DNA from: Moraxella ovis
GTDB taxonomy: Bacteria > Pseudomonadota > Gammaproteobacteria > Pseudomonadales > Moraxellaceae
Assembly (NCBI RefSeq): GCF_900453105.1
Contig: NZ_UGPW01000001.1
Location: forward strand, 248,001 to 312,000
Direction: 5' to 3'
Length of the DNA stretch: 64,000 bases
Shown: positions 33,257 through 41,829 of the stretch, in pieces
Numbering within the stretch: the stretch's first letter is position 1
How the letters are laid out: the number at the start of each line of letters is the position of its first letter
The notes under the pieces: generated by a model
Told to the model about the DNA's origin: nothing
The model's input: the letters and a program-made list of their open reading frames with translations, nothing else
Databases searched by the model: none
Program-made: the position numbers and the translations under genes

Positions 33257-33967
33257 ATGCCATTAAACAGCGACTTTCAAAAATTATCCGTCGATGGCGT
33301 GGTAACGCTCTTTGAGCTGGATGCAAGCCGTCTTGGAGCGGGTATTTTACGCTTTCACGGACACAATCACGACAAAAACGATGGTGTAATTACCTTCCGT
33401 GGCAAAGAGTACAACCCCCAAGCCCTAAATGTCACAGGGCTTGAAATGCGGTCAGACGGCAGGGCAAGCACCCCCACGCTGACCCTCGCCAATAACATCG
33501 CAGGGGTACAAGGTGCGGTGTCGGCGTATTGCTTGCAGTTTAGCGACTTTGCCACCGCCCAGCTTAGGGTTATTACCACCCTTGCCAAATACCTAGATGC
33601 GGTTAATTTTGACGGTGGCAACCCTACCGCTTCCGATGAATGCAAAGAGCAGATTTGGTTTGTGGAGCAAAAAACATCAGAAAACGCAAAGCAAGTTACC
33701 TTTGAATTATCCAACCCCATTGACCTTGAGGGCTTAAAAATCCCCGTCAGAGAGATTACCAATTATTGCCACTGGGCGGTCGTGGGTAAGTATCGTGGCG
33801 AAGAATGCGGTTATACAGGTGTGGCCATGTTTGATGAACACGACAACCCTACTGACAACCCCATCATGGATAAATGCGGCGGGCGTATGAAATCGTGCGT
33901 GTGCCGATTTGGAAAAAATAAGCCCTTGCCCTTTGGTGGCTGTCCTGCCAGTAGTTTGGTGGGGTGA
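33257..33967 (+). CDS. Minor tail protein L (Fe-S protein-like)
   Basis: A 236-residue protein of the lambda gpL family. The C-terminal part has cysteines spaced as in gpL (NYCHW, GEECGY, DKCGGRMKSCVCRF, FGGCPAS). In lambda such cysteines hold a 4Fe-4S cluster. It is part of the tail tip complex with M and I/J. Confidence 0.92.
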   Translation: MPLNSDFQKLSVDGVVTLFELDASRLGAGILRFHGHNHDKNDGVITFRGKEYNPQALNVTGLEMRSDGRASTPTLTLANNIAGVQGAVSAYCLQFSDFATAQLRVITTLAKYLDAVNFDGGNPTASDECKEQIWFVEQKTSENAKQVTFELSNPIDLEGLKIPVREITNYCHWAVVGKYRGEECGYTGVAMFDEHDNPTDNPIMDKCGGRMKSCVCRFGKNKPLPFGGCPASSLVG

Positions 33968-33993
33968 AAAAACCGCTAATCAAGCGGTTTTTT
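33967..33993. terminator. Bidirectional terminator between L and the Arc-like gene
   Basis: The stem aaccgct/agcggtt with A6 before and T7 after. It separates L from the convergent Arc-like gene. Confidence 0.75.
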
Positions 33994-34206
33994 TAATGAT
34001 TGGATTTCTTTCATAATGTCCGTTAATGCGTCTGTAATATCTATGTATTGGGTTGGGGGTTTTTGCTGGCGGTTTTCTAAGCCAACTTGCAACAAATGAA
34101 CCGCCTGTGCATTAACAGAGCGTCCGTCATCTTTGGCGGACTTTTCTATTTGGTCTTTTAAATCTTGGGGAATGCGTAAGTTAAACTGGGGGTCTGAACG
34201 AGCCAT
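33976..34206 (-). CDS. Arc-like ribbon-helix-helix repressor
   Basis: A 76-residue protein with the Arc pattern: SDPQFNLRIPQDLKDQIEKS, then GRSVNAQAVHLLQVGL. It should bind the divergent operator at 34265-34294 and repress the antirepressor genes, as P22 Arc does with ant. The ribosome site AAGGTG lies 7 nt upstream. It is inserted between tail genes L and K on the opposite strand. Confidence 0.9.
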   Translation of the reverse strand: MARSDPQFNLRIPQDLKDQIEKSAKDDGRSVNAQAVHLLQVGLENRQQKPPTQYIDITDALTDIMKEIQSLKKPLD

Positions 34207-34235
34207 GCAAGCACCTTTTGAAAAAATTTACAAAT

Positions 34236-34264
34236 ATTTTAACAAAAATACTTGACTTAATCAA
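34236..34264 (-). promoter_or_regulatory. Promoter of the Arc-like gene
   Basis: On the minus strand TTGATT (34259-34264), a 17-bp spacer and TAAAAT (34236-34241). Its -35 box is beside that of the divergent antirepressor promoter. Confidence 0.6.
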
Positions 34265-34294
34265 TAGTACAGTGCTATCATTAGCACCGTACTA
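34252..34294 (+). promoter_or_regulatory. Antirepressor promoter with Arc-type operator
   Basis: TTGACT (34252-34257), an 18-bp spacer and TATCAT (34276-34281). A 13-bp inverted repeat with one mismatch (tagtacagtgcta at 34265-34277, tagcaccgtacta at 34282-34294) covers the -10 region. This is the expected place for an Arc operator. Confidence 0.7.
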
Positions 34295-34307
34295 ATACGG
34301 TACTCAA

Positions 34308-34347
34308 TAAAAAGCCCCTTGCAGACCGTCAAATCAAACAAGGGGCT
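34308..34347 (-). terminator. Minus-strand terminator inside the antirepressor leader
   Basis: The stem agccccttg/caaggggct (34313-34321, 34339-34347) has on the minus strand a following T run (34308-34313). It points against the antirepressor genes, which suggests a short antisense transcript like P22 sar. Confidence 0.6.
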
Positions 34348-34379
34348 AGAATACTAACCACTGATAAGGAAAATATCCT

Positions 34380-34790
34380 ATGAGTAATTTACCACAAAAA
34401 CCCCTTGAAAATCAAGGGCAATTTGTCGCTGTGTTTCACGGTCAAATCAACCAAAATACAGAAATGCTGTGCAATGCCCGTGAATTGCATAAATTTTTGG
34501 GTGTAAAGTTTAACGCTCGCCAAAATTGGCGAGCGTTAAATTTAGAAAAAATTCTTGACAATAATTTTTGTTTATTGCATAATAATCGCAAAGGTGCTTC
34601 AAAACACCCAATAACTAACAGCGTCATCGCTACGCCTAGCGATTTTTTGTTGCCTATGCTTTCTGTTATGGGCAAGATGAACCTATCCGTGAGGACGGTT
34701 GCACGACTGTTAGCGTGTTTTGAACATCTTGTCCACCCTACTTCAAATAGGGTTAAATCTCAACTAACAGGAGTATTAGCCAATGTCTAA
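34380..34790 (+). CDS. AntA-type antirepressor, first copy
   Basis: A 136-residue protein related at the N-terminus to its neighbour (FVAVFHGQINQNTEMLCNAR, ELHKFLGV). From residue about 44 it departs from the AntA pattern where a 32-nt perfect hairpin occurs in the DNA (34509-34540). The C-terminal part is unlike the second copy. It may be a divergent or altered paralogue. Its last 8 bases overlap the second copy. Confidence 0.75.
   Translation: MSNLPQKPLENQGQFVAVFHGQINQNTEMLCNARELHKFLGVKFNARQNWRALNLEKILDNNFCLLHNNRKGASKHPITNSVIATPSDFLLPMLSVMGKMNLSVRTVARLLACFEHLVHPTSNRVKSQLTGVLANV
34509..34540 (+). repeat. Perfect 15-bp inverted repeat with 2-nt loop inside the first antirepressor gene
   Basis: The arms run 34509-34523 and 34526-34540. 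The arm sequence is tttaacgctcgccaa. The hairpin is strong enough to affect transcription or translation. It is followed by TTTAG, not by a T run. Confidence 0.7.
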
Positions 34791-35328
34791 TCAACTTCCC
34801 CTTACTCAATCCCAAAAGATTGATAATTCCTTTGTTAATGTGTTTCACGCACAGATTGATGAAACTTCCCAATTAGCAGTAAATGCCCGTGATTTGCACA
34901 ATTTTCTACAAGTTGGGCGTGATTTCAACAACTGGGTTAAAGACCGCATTAAACAATATCAATTTGTTGAAGGTCAGGATTTTCTTATCATTGTTTCCAA
35001 AACTGGGAAGCGTAAAAATGTAATCAAAAAAGATTATCATTTAACCCTAGATATGGCAAAAGAATTGGCAATGATTGAAAATAACGAACAGGGTCGCAAA
35101 GTCCGCCGTTATTTTATTGACTGTGAGAAAAAAGCCAATTCCTTAACTGCACAAATTACCGAAACCACCATTTTGCTTAAAAGTATTGACGGTAATTTGT
35201 CAGAGGCAGGGCGGTATTTGGCAATTCACGGCAAACAAACTAAGCCCACCTTAAAAGGCAGATTGTCTGAACTTCTACAAAAAGCACAACCATACCTACC
35301 CTTTGTTGAGTTTGGAGGTGTAAAATGA
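34783..35328 (+). CDS. AntA/AntB antirepressor, second copy
   Basis: A 181-residue protein. The AntA/AntB domain covers residues about 15-110 (LAVNARDLHNFLQVGRDFNN, then WVKDRIKQYQFVEGQDF and DYHLTLDMAKELAMIENN). A C-terminal helical part follows. Such proteins bind and block phage repressors. It is under the Arc-type operator. Overlaps link it to the genes on both sides. Confidence 0.9.
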   Translation: MSNQLPLTQSQKIDNSFVNVFHAQIDETSQLAVNARDLHNFLQVGRDFNNWVKDRIKQYQFVEGQDFLIIVSKTGKRKNVIKKDYHLTLDMAKELAMIENNEQGRKVRRYFIDCEKKANSLTAQITETTILLKSIDGNLSEAGRYLAIHGKQTKPTLKGRLSELLQKAQPYLPFVEFGGVK

Positions 35329-35510
35329 GACAAGTTGACAAGATGGATTTATACGATGCCTACACGCTAGCTTCTGGCTACTTGGATTGGATTGCCACTT
35401 TGATTAGTCAAGCCAAATCTAGCGGTAATGATACTTTGCTTGATATTGCCCATTATTTGGCAGACAGTCAGTCGGTAGAATTCGCCGAAAATGCCAAGCA
35501 ATTTGAATAA
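35325..35510 (+). CDS. Small protein behind the antirepressors
   Basis: A 61-residue helical acidic protein (MDLYDAYTLASGYLDWIATL). A GGAGGTG site fits the ATG, and the start overlaps the antirepressor stop (ATGA). There is no recognised family. It is probably part of the same regulatory island. Confidence 0.7.
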   Translation: MRQVDKMDLYDAYTLASGYLDWIATLISQAKSSGNDTLLDIAHYLADSQSVEFAENAKQFE

Positions 35511-35529
35511 CATTTAATTTACTAAGCAC

Positions 35530-35562
35530 AAAAACCGTCTATTTGTTTAGGCGGTTTTTTTG
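35530..35562 (+). terminator. Terminator closing the Arc/Ant island
   Basis: The stem accgtct/aggcggt is followed by T7 (to 35562), directly before the K gene. Confidence 0.75.
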
Positions 35563-35570
35563 GATAAATT

Positions 35571-36362
35571 ATGCGACTCACCAAACCCCTTAAAAGCCAA
35601 ATCACCACCCACGCCCTTGACTGCTATCCTGCTGAGTGCTGTGGCGTGATTGTGAATAACAAATACATTGCCTGCACCAACACCGCCCATGACAATGAGC
35701 AATTTACTCTTTGCCCCAAAGATTTTGCCCGTGCTGAAAGTTTGGGCGAGATACAGGCGATTGTGCATAGCCATCCTGACAGCGGTGTGTTGCCGTCTGA
35801 TTTAGATAAATTACAGATTGAGCTGCATGGCGTGCCGTGGGTCATTGTCGCGGTGTCCAAGCAAGAATACGGCGATGAGCCGTCATTTGGCGTATATGAG
35901 CCATGTGGGTATAGACCGCCCTTATTAGGGCGTGCTTATATCCACGGGATGCAGGACTGTTATGCCATTGTGCGTGATTTTTATCGCCGTGAGTTTGGCA
36001 TTGATTTACCAGACTTTGAGCGTGCGGACGCTTGGTGGGAAGATCCCAATCACACCCCACTGTATGAGCAGAACTTTGAAAAAGCAGGCTTTGTAGAAGT
36101 AGACAAAGACAACTTGCAATACGGCGATGTCCTGCTTTGCCGTGTCGGACGCACGCACCATGTTAATCATGCGGTGATTTGGCTCGGCAACAATGACGCA
36201 CTCAAAAGCGAAGTCACACCGCCTTGTGTGGGCAACACTCTAATCCTGCACCACCCCTACGGACGGCAGTCGGTGCGTGAGATTTATGGCAAGGGGTGGG
36301 CGGATAGAATGGTGCTGGTGGTACGTCATCATTCGCTCATAAAGTCTGCCCCCACGATTTGA
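35571..36362 (+). CDS. Tail assembly protein K (JAMM and NlpC/P60 domains)
   Basis: A 263-residue protein with two domains. Residues 1-110 form a JAMM metallo-isopeptidase-like domain (CYPAECCGVIV, HSHPDSGVLPSDLD). Residues about 125-255 form an NlpC/P60 peptidase with Cys in MQDCYAIVRDF and His in HHVNHAVIW. This is the lambda gpK architecture for tail tip assembly and possibly murein cutting. Confidence 0.94.
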   Translation: MRLTKPLKSQITTHALDCYPAECCGVIVNNKYIACTNTAHDNEQFTLCPKDFARAESLGEIQAIVHSHPDSGVLPSDLDKLQIELHGVPWVIVAVSKQEYGDEPSFGVYEPCGYRPPLLGRAYIHGMQDCYAIVRDFYRREFGIDLPDFERADAWWEDPNHTPLYEQNFEKAGFVEVDKDNLQYGDVLLCRVGRTHHVNHAVIWLGNNDALKSEVTPPCVGNTLILHHPYGRQSVREIYGKGWADRMVLVVRHHSLIKSAPTI

Positions 36363-36534
36363 CAGCTTGCATGATAATGGCAGAGCGTGAAAGTCCTGTT
36401 TTTTCAGATAAAGCGGTCAGCTCGTCAATAAATTCGGTGGGAAACTTATAGCTTGCCACCTTTACGCCACGTTTGGCATCAGAGTCAGCTTGAATTTGAG
36501 CTTTGGTTTTTGGAGTTTTGACAGTTTTAGGCAT
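36337..36534 (-). CDS. Small ribbon-helix-helix protein
   Basis: A 65-residue protein: a basic N-terminus (MPKTVKTPKTKAQIQ) then an RHH-type core (VASYKFPTEFIDELTALSEK, TGLSRSAIIMQAVKSW). It overlaps the K gene end by 26 bases, convergently. It lies downstream of a 21-residue hydrophobic peptide gene on the same strand. It could regulate that unit. Confidence 0.75.
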   Translation of the reverse strand: MPKTVKTPKTKAQIQADSDAKRGVKVASYKFPTEFIDELTALSEKTGLSRSAIIMQAVKSWGQTL

Positions 36535-36641
36535 GATGCTTGACCTTTGTTTTAAATTATCTTATGATAATAGGTAAGGAGTGGCTAGGCGTTTCCACCT
36601 AACCTGCCTTGGCGACTGGTACTCGCTTTAGGCTTTTACTG

Positions 36642-36707
36642 TTAGTAAACTGGATAGCTTAGCAACAGCAGAGCGATGATTACGAGGATTTCAAGGGTCG
36701 TTTTCAT
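36642..36707 (-). CDS. 21-residue hydrophobic peptide
   Basis: A tiny frame, MKTTLEILVIIALLLL..., 21 residues, essentially one membrane helix. GGAG lies 7 nt before ATG. A strong promoter and a leader with two hairpins precede it. This is the form of type I toxins or small membrane regulators. No antisense RNA was proved. Confidence 0.55.
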   Translation of the reverse strand: MKTTLEILVIIALLLLSYPVY

Positions 36708-36781
36708 CGTTTTACTCCTTGTTATGATGGTAACGATGGCTACCATCTTACCAATCAAGCAACCCTTGCTTGATGTGTTAT

Positions 36782-36810
36782 ATTATAGTAAATACTACAT
36801 TAAAAGTCAA
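36782..36810 (-). promoter_or_regulatory. Strong promoter for the hydrophobic peptide / RHH unit
   Basis: On the minus strand TTGACT (36805-36810), a 17-bp spacer and TATAAT (36782-36787). The leader then has stems atcaagca/tgcttgat and gatggta/taccatc before the ribosome site. Confidence 0.7.
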
Positions 36811-36894
36811 GTAATTTATACACTTTTTTTGCAAAAATGTTAAAAAATGTATGGGTTATTTGGCTTTTTTGTTGTGCAAAATAACAGATTTTTT

Positions 36895-36929
36895 AACCGC
36901 TCATGATTCATCGTGGGCGGTTTTTTATT
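36895..36929 (+). terminator. Terminator in front of tail gene I
   Basis: The stem aaccgctca.../...tgggcggtt is followed by T6, just before the ribosome site of the I gene. Confidence 0.65.
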
Positions 36930-36943
36930 GGGAAAAATCAGCC

Positions 36944-37528
36944 ATGAAAACCATCTACTTACACGGCATTTTAGCCAAAAAATTCGGCAAATCTTTTAAC
37001 TTAGCAGTGGACAGTACAAAAGAAGCCATGCGTGCTTTGTGCGTGCAGTTGGCTGGCTTTGAAGCATTTATGATGAACGCTCATAGGCAGAGGCTACGCT
37101 TTGCCGTGTTTCATGATAGGCACAATGTGGGCGAGAGCGAGCTTGAGATGACCCACACCGCCAAGATTATCCGTGTTGTGCCAGTGGTAGAAGGCTCAAA
37201 AAAAGCAGGTTTGCTTGAAACCGTCCTTGGAGCGGTCATGGTCGTGGCAGGTGTCGTGGTTACTGGCATGACCTTTGGGGGTGCTGGTGCGGTCGGTGCA
37301 GGATTGATTGGAGCGGGTATTGGCTTAATGGCAGGCGGTATTTCTCAGATGCTCATGCCAAAGGTAGATACGCAGGACAATAACCAAGACGGTAATAAAG
37401 CCAACAAAGGCTTTGGCAGTGCGGTTACGACGGTCGCACAAGGCAATCCCATTCCGATTTTGTATGGCGAGCGAGAAATCGGCGGATTCATCCTGTCGGC
37501 AAGCCAGCTACCAGAAGATATGTTGTGA
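36944..37528 (+). CDS. Tail assembly protein I
   Basis: A 194-residue protein of the lambda gpI family. The N-terminal ubiquitin-like part is MKTIYLHGILAKKFGKSFNL. A Gly-rich hydrophobic middle follows (residues about 88-130), and the end has the typical PIPILYGEREIGGFILSA. The ATG at 36944 is chosen by homology to family starts. Confidence 0.92.
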   Translation: MKTIYLHGILAKKFGKSFNLAVDSTKEAMRALCVQLAGFEAFMMNAHRQRLRFAVFHDRHNVGESELEMTHTAKIIRVVPVVEGSKKAGLLETVLGAVMVVAGVVVTGMTFGGAGAVGAGLIGAGIGLMAGGISQMLMPKVDTQDNNQDGNKANKGFGSAVTTVAQGNPIPILYGEREIGGFILSASQLPEDML

Positions 37529-37557
37529 TTGTATTTTTAAATTTATAGGATAAAACA

Positions 37558-40500
37558 ATGCAAATCTACGGCTCTAAAAAAGGTCAAGGCAAACAAAGAC
37601 AGCCTGTTATTGCCCCCGACTCTGCTCAGTCCAAAGCTTTTGTCAGTATCATGTATGGCTTGGGCGAAGGCGAGATTGCAGGTTTGGCCAATGGCTATAA
37701 ATCCGTCTATTTGGAAGACACGCCCCTGCAAAATGACAACGGCGAGTTTAACTTTCCCAATGTCAAAGTGGATTTTCGCACAGGCACGAACGACCAAGAG
37801 TACATTGATGGCTTTCCTGATGTCGCCAGTGAAACGGCGGTTAATGTCGAGCTAAAACACGGCACGCCTTACATCAAAGCCTTTAATAATCTTGATCTGG
37901 ATGCTCTGCGGGTGCGTCTAAAATGGGGGGCTTTGCGTCAGCAAAACCGTGAAAATGGCGATGTGTCAGGCGTAAAGATTGATTATGCCATCGATGTCAA
38001 AACCGACAACGGTGGCTGGGTCGAAGCCCTAAATACATCCATCAATGCCAAAACATCGAACGCTTACGAGCGTAGCCACCGTATTGATTTGCCAAAAGCT
38101 GGGGCAGGCTGGCAGCTGCGTGTTCGCCGTATCACACCGAACAGCACCAGTGATTTTGTCTCTGATAAGATGTATGTGTCAGCCATCACAGAAGTCATTG
38201 ATTTAAAACTTCGTTATCCTAACACCGCTCTTTTAGGGCTGCGTTATGATGCGTCAAGCTTTGGTAGCATCGCCAAGATGTCGGCTCGTTGTCGTGGTCT
38301 CATCATCAAAGTACCAACGAACTACGACCCCATTTCACGCACTTATGATGGCTTATGGAATGGCGAATTTAAGCTTGCCTACTGTAATAACCCTGCGTGG
38401 GTCTATTACGACCTATGCACCGCCGAACGCTACGGACTGGGTGGTCGCCTAACAGGCAGCATGATTGATAAATGGTCACTGTATCGTCTCGCCCAATACT
38501 GTGATGAAATGGTGGACGATGGCATGGGCGGACAAGAGCCACGCTTTACGGTCAATGTCTATATTCAGTCAGCGGACGGCGCGTTTGAGCTGCTATCTAG
38601 ACTTGCAGGCGTATTTCGGGCAATTTCCTACTGGGACGGCAGCAGCATTGTACTAGATGCAGACATTCCCCAAGACAGCATTTATTCATTCAGTCGTGCC
38701 AATGTCATTGATGGCATGTTTGAATACACAGGCACACGCTCTCGTGACCGCCGCACCGTGGCAAAGGTAGCGTGGGATAATCCCGCCAATCATTTTAAGA
38801 CCGAATATGAATATGTCAGAGATGAAGCAGCGATTGCCAAGTTTGGCGTGCGTGTGGCGGACATTTCTGCGTGGGGCTGTACTTCTCGTGGGCAAGCCCA
38901 GCGTGCAGGACTTTGGGCATTAAAATCCGAACAGCTCGAAACTCGCATGGTAACTTTCAAAGTTGGGCTTGATGGGCTTATCCCTGCCCCTGCCAAAGTG
39001 ATTGAAATTAGTGATGAGCTGTTTGCAGGGCGTGCCACGGGCGGTCGTGTGCTTGCAATTAACAAAACCAAAACTGTGATTACCCTAGACCGCGCCATTA
39101 CTGCCAAAGCTGGCGATACCCTTGTCATCAATGGCGATGATGGGGTCAGCCAAAGACGGCAAATCCGCTCGGTCAGTGGCGACAAAATCACGGTAACAAA
39201 AGCCTTTGGCAACATCAGTGTGGAAAATGTCTGGGTGCTGGATAGTCAAGACCTTGCCACGATGAAATTTCGTGTGCTGTCGGTAACGGCTGACGATAAC
39301 CACACTTTTACCATCACTGCCGTGCAGTATAACGGAGCCAAATACGATGCCATCGACCACGGTGCGTACACCCCCGAGCGTCCGATTAGCGTTGTGAGTC
39401 CGACCGTGCAAGCCCCCACCAAATCGGTCAATCTGTCAAGCTATCACACGGTCAATCAAGGCGTGAGCATGACCACCCTTGTCATCGGCTGGGAGCAAGT
39501 AGCAGGTGCAGTCAAATATCAAGTGGAATGGCGAAAAGACAACGGCAACTGGCAAGCTCTACCACCGACAGGCACAAACTCCATTGAAATCTCTGGTGTC
39601 TATGCAGGGCAATACGAAGCACGAGTAACGGCTATTTCTGCCTTTGGACAGGCAAGCCTTGCCACTCATTCTAATTTGACACAGATACAGGGCAAAGTTG
39701 GCAAACCGCCACGATTGGCACGCCTAACCGCCACAGGTAAGCTATTTGGTATGGATCTGGCTTGGAATTTTAATGCAGGTTCGGCAGATACCAACTACAC
39801 AGAAATACAGGTCAGCCCTGACGGCCGCACAAACATCACAACCCTTGGCACGTTTGCTTATCCCACCAACAAGCATGAAATCACAGGGCTACAAGGCAAT
39901 CTGACCCAGTATTATCGTGCGCGCATTGTGGATAAGTTGGGCAATGCGAGCGACTGGACAGACTGGATGGGCGGCACGACAAGTGCGGACGCCGCCAAAG
40001 TGCTGGACTTAATCAGCGGGCATATCACAGAGTCGCACTTAGACCGTGCGCTTCGAGAGCCAATCGCTAAGATTGCAGACTTTGATGATAAGTTTGCAGG
40101 ATTTGACGGACGAATCAACCAATTCGCATCAAGATTTAACAGTAAAATACCAACGATTGAACAAGCGGTGCAACAAGTCAACGCACGATTACCCCAGCTT
40201 AATCGCAGTATTGATGACTTGATGAGCGACAAGAATGCCAAAAGTCAAGAGATTGTCAACATCAAGCAGACATTGGGTAATACCACTACCCAAGTCAGAG
40301 ATGTTGCCACCAGCACAAGCAACCTAACAAGACGATTTGGCGAAATGGCGGTCAGTCAGCAACGCAATCAAGATGCCTTGAGCGCAAGAATGCAGACTGT
40401 GCAAGACAGCATTGTCAGCAATGAGCAAGCGTTATCAAGACGCATTAACCAGTTAGATGCAGAATACAAATCCGCAGACAGACAGACTAGTGCTAAGATT

Positions 40501-41829
40501 GGACGAGTTGAGCAATCGTTGTCTGATAAAGAGCAAGCGTTATCAGAACGAATTGGTCGGTTGGATAGTGCTTACAAACAAGCTGGTAGAACAGCAGCGG
40601 CAAATCTTAGCACACTTGAACGCACACTCACAAAAGCTGACAGTGCCTTGTCAGAGCGTATCTCTCAGATTGACACAGCGTACAAGTCTGCTGATAGGCA
40701 GACTAGTGCTAAGATTGGACGGTTGGAGCAGTCCATCAGCAACAAAGATCAAGCCATCAATCAGATGCGTGAGACGATCGACGCCAAGTTCGCCAGTCTA
40801 AGCGACAACCTGCTTGTTGGTGGCGATCAGACGAAAGTATCAACCGATTGGGGTATCAGCTACCCCATCAAAGAGCAATTGTCCGCAGGGCAAAAGGTAA
40901 AAATCACCTTAAAAAATGCCCAAAACCTCACATCTGTTGCTGTCTATAACTCAGGCGCATCAGGCTCAGCAAAAATCGGAGACTTACGCAAGGTGGGCGA
41001 TGAATGGGTGGGTGAATTCGCTTGGAGGATTTACGGCTCTAACAATGAGCTGATACTCTACCGCCAGCCACGACGCTCAAGGCAATCTGTCCAAGCCGTA
41101 CTCGCCAAGCATACCGACACCACGGCATTGATTGATGAGGTAAAACAATCCATCGCAACCAAAGAGCAAGCCTTGTCTGAGCGTATCAGTCAGCTATCTG
41201 CTCGGATGAATCAGCCAAACGGCAAGTACGCTACTGCTCATGCACTCGATGAGGTCAAAAGCAATGTCGAGAGCATGAATGGCAGGCTGACCAGTGAGGC
41301 AAGCCGCACCTCCACCTTGCAGACCACCCTAAACGGTCAGACCGCAAGCATCCGAAATGTGGAGCGGTCAGTCAATGGCGTGCGTGCGATTAAGGCGGTA
41401 ACGGTAGACAATAACGGCGTCATCAGCGGTTATGGTCTCATGAGTGAGCTGGCAAACGGTCGTGTGAATAGCCAGTTCGGCATTAACGCTGATAGTTTTT
41501 ATATCGGAAGCCCAAGAGATAACAAAAAGCCGTTCGCCACCTACACCCGACCTACGGTAGTCAATGGCGTGCGTATTCCTGCTGGTACTTACATCAACAG
41601 TGCTTTTATCGCCAACGCCAGCATCACAATGGCGAAGATTAGCGATAGCATACAGTCTGATAACTATGTGGCAGGGCGGAGCGGTTGGCGACTTTTCAAA
41701 GATGGTAGATTTGAATTGAACAGTACCTTTGGTGACGGTTCAAGTCTTGAGCTTAACTCAAAAGGCTTGATTGTTTGGTATAACAAAGCACAAGGCAAAA
41801 AAGCGGTAGAGTTGGGGATATTTACATGA
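37558..41829 (+). CDS. Central tail tip / host-specificity protein J
   Basis: A 1423-residue protein. The N-terminal 600 residues match the J core (ALRVRLKWGALRQQNRENGD, GLWNGEFKLAYCNNPAWVYY, ERYGLGGRL). Two fibronectin III-like domains follow (about residues 620-720 and 725-820). Then comes a long coiled-coil section with repeated heptads (about 840-1080), and a distal domain that may touch the receptor. Repeats at 40430-40760 encode SADRQTSAKIGR twice. Its stop overlaps the next start. Confidence 0.93.
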   Translation: MQIYGSKKGQGKQRQPVIAPDSAQSKAFVSIMYGLGEGEIAGLANGYKSVYLEDTPLQNDNGEFNFPNVKVDFRTGTNDQEYIDGFPDVASETAVNVELKHGTPYIKAFNNLDLDALRVRLKWGALRQQNRENGDVSGVKIDYAIDVKTDNGGWVEALNTSINAKTSNAYERSHRIDLPKAGAGWQLRVRRITPNSTSDFVSDKMYVSAITEVIDLKLRYPNTALLGLRYDASSFGSIAKMSARCRGLIIKVPTNYDPISRTYDGLWNGEFKLAYCNNPAWVYYDLCTAERYGLGGRLTGSMIDKWSLYRLAQYCDEMVDDGMGGQEPRFTVNVYIQSADGAFELLSRLAGVFRAISYWDGSSIVLDADIPQDSIYSFSRANVIDGMFEYTGTRSRDRRTVAKVAWDNPANHFKTEYEYVRDEAAIAKFGVRVADISAWGCTSRGQAQRAGLWALKSEQLETRMVTFKVGLDGLIPAPAKVIEISDELFAGRATGGRVLAINKTKTVITLDRAITAKAGDTLVINGDDGVSQRRQIRSVSGDKITVTKAFGNISVENVWVLDSQDLATMKFRVLSVTADDNHTFTITAVQYNGAKYDAIDHGAYTPERPISVVSPTVQAPTKSVNLSSYHTVNQGVSMTTLVIGWEQVAGAVKYQVEWRKDNGNWQALPPTGTNSIEISGVYAGQYEARVTAISAFGQASLATHSNLTQIQGKVGKPPRLARLTATGKLFGMDLAWNFNAGSADTNYTEIQVSPDGRTNITTLGTFAYPTNKHEITGLQGNLTQYYRARIVDKLGNASDWTDWMGGTTSADAAKVLDLISGHITESHLDRALREPIAKIADFDDKFAGFDGRINQFASRFNSKIPTIEQAVQQVNARLPQLNRSIDDLMSDKNAKSQEIVNIKQTLGNTTTQVRDVATSTSNLTRRFGEMAVSQQRNQDALSARMQTVQDSIVSNEQALSRRINQLDAEYKSADRQTSAKIGRVEQSLSDKEQALSERIGRLDSAYKQAGRTAAANLSTLERTLTKADSALSERISQIDTAYKSADRQTSAKIGRLEQSISNKDQAINQMRETIDAKFASLSDNLLVGGDQTKVSTDWGISYPIKEQLSAGQKVKITLKNAQNLTSVAVYNSGASGSAKIGDLRKVGDEWVGEFAWRIYGSNNELILYRQPRRSRQSVQAVLAKHTDTTALIDEVKQSIATKEQALSERISQLSARMNQPNGKYATAHALDEVKSNVESMNGRLTSEASRTSTLQTTLNGQTASIRNVERSVNGVRAIKAVTVDNNGVISGYGLMSELANGRVNSQFGINADSFYIGSPRDNKKPFATYTRPTVVNGVRIPAGTYINSAFIANASITMAKISDSIQSDNYVAGRSGWRLFKDGRFELNSTFGDGSSLELNSKGLIVWYNKAQGKKAVELGIFT

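Noticed and set aside
40430..40790. CRISPR-like array
   Set aside because: The repeats are in-frame coding heptads in the J gene with unequal spacing; no cas genes in the window.
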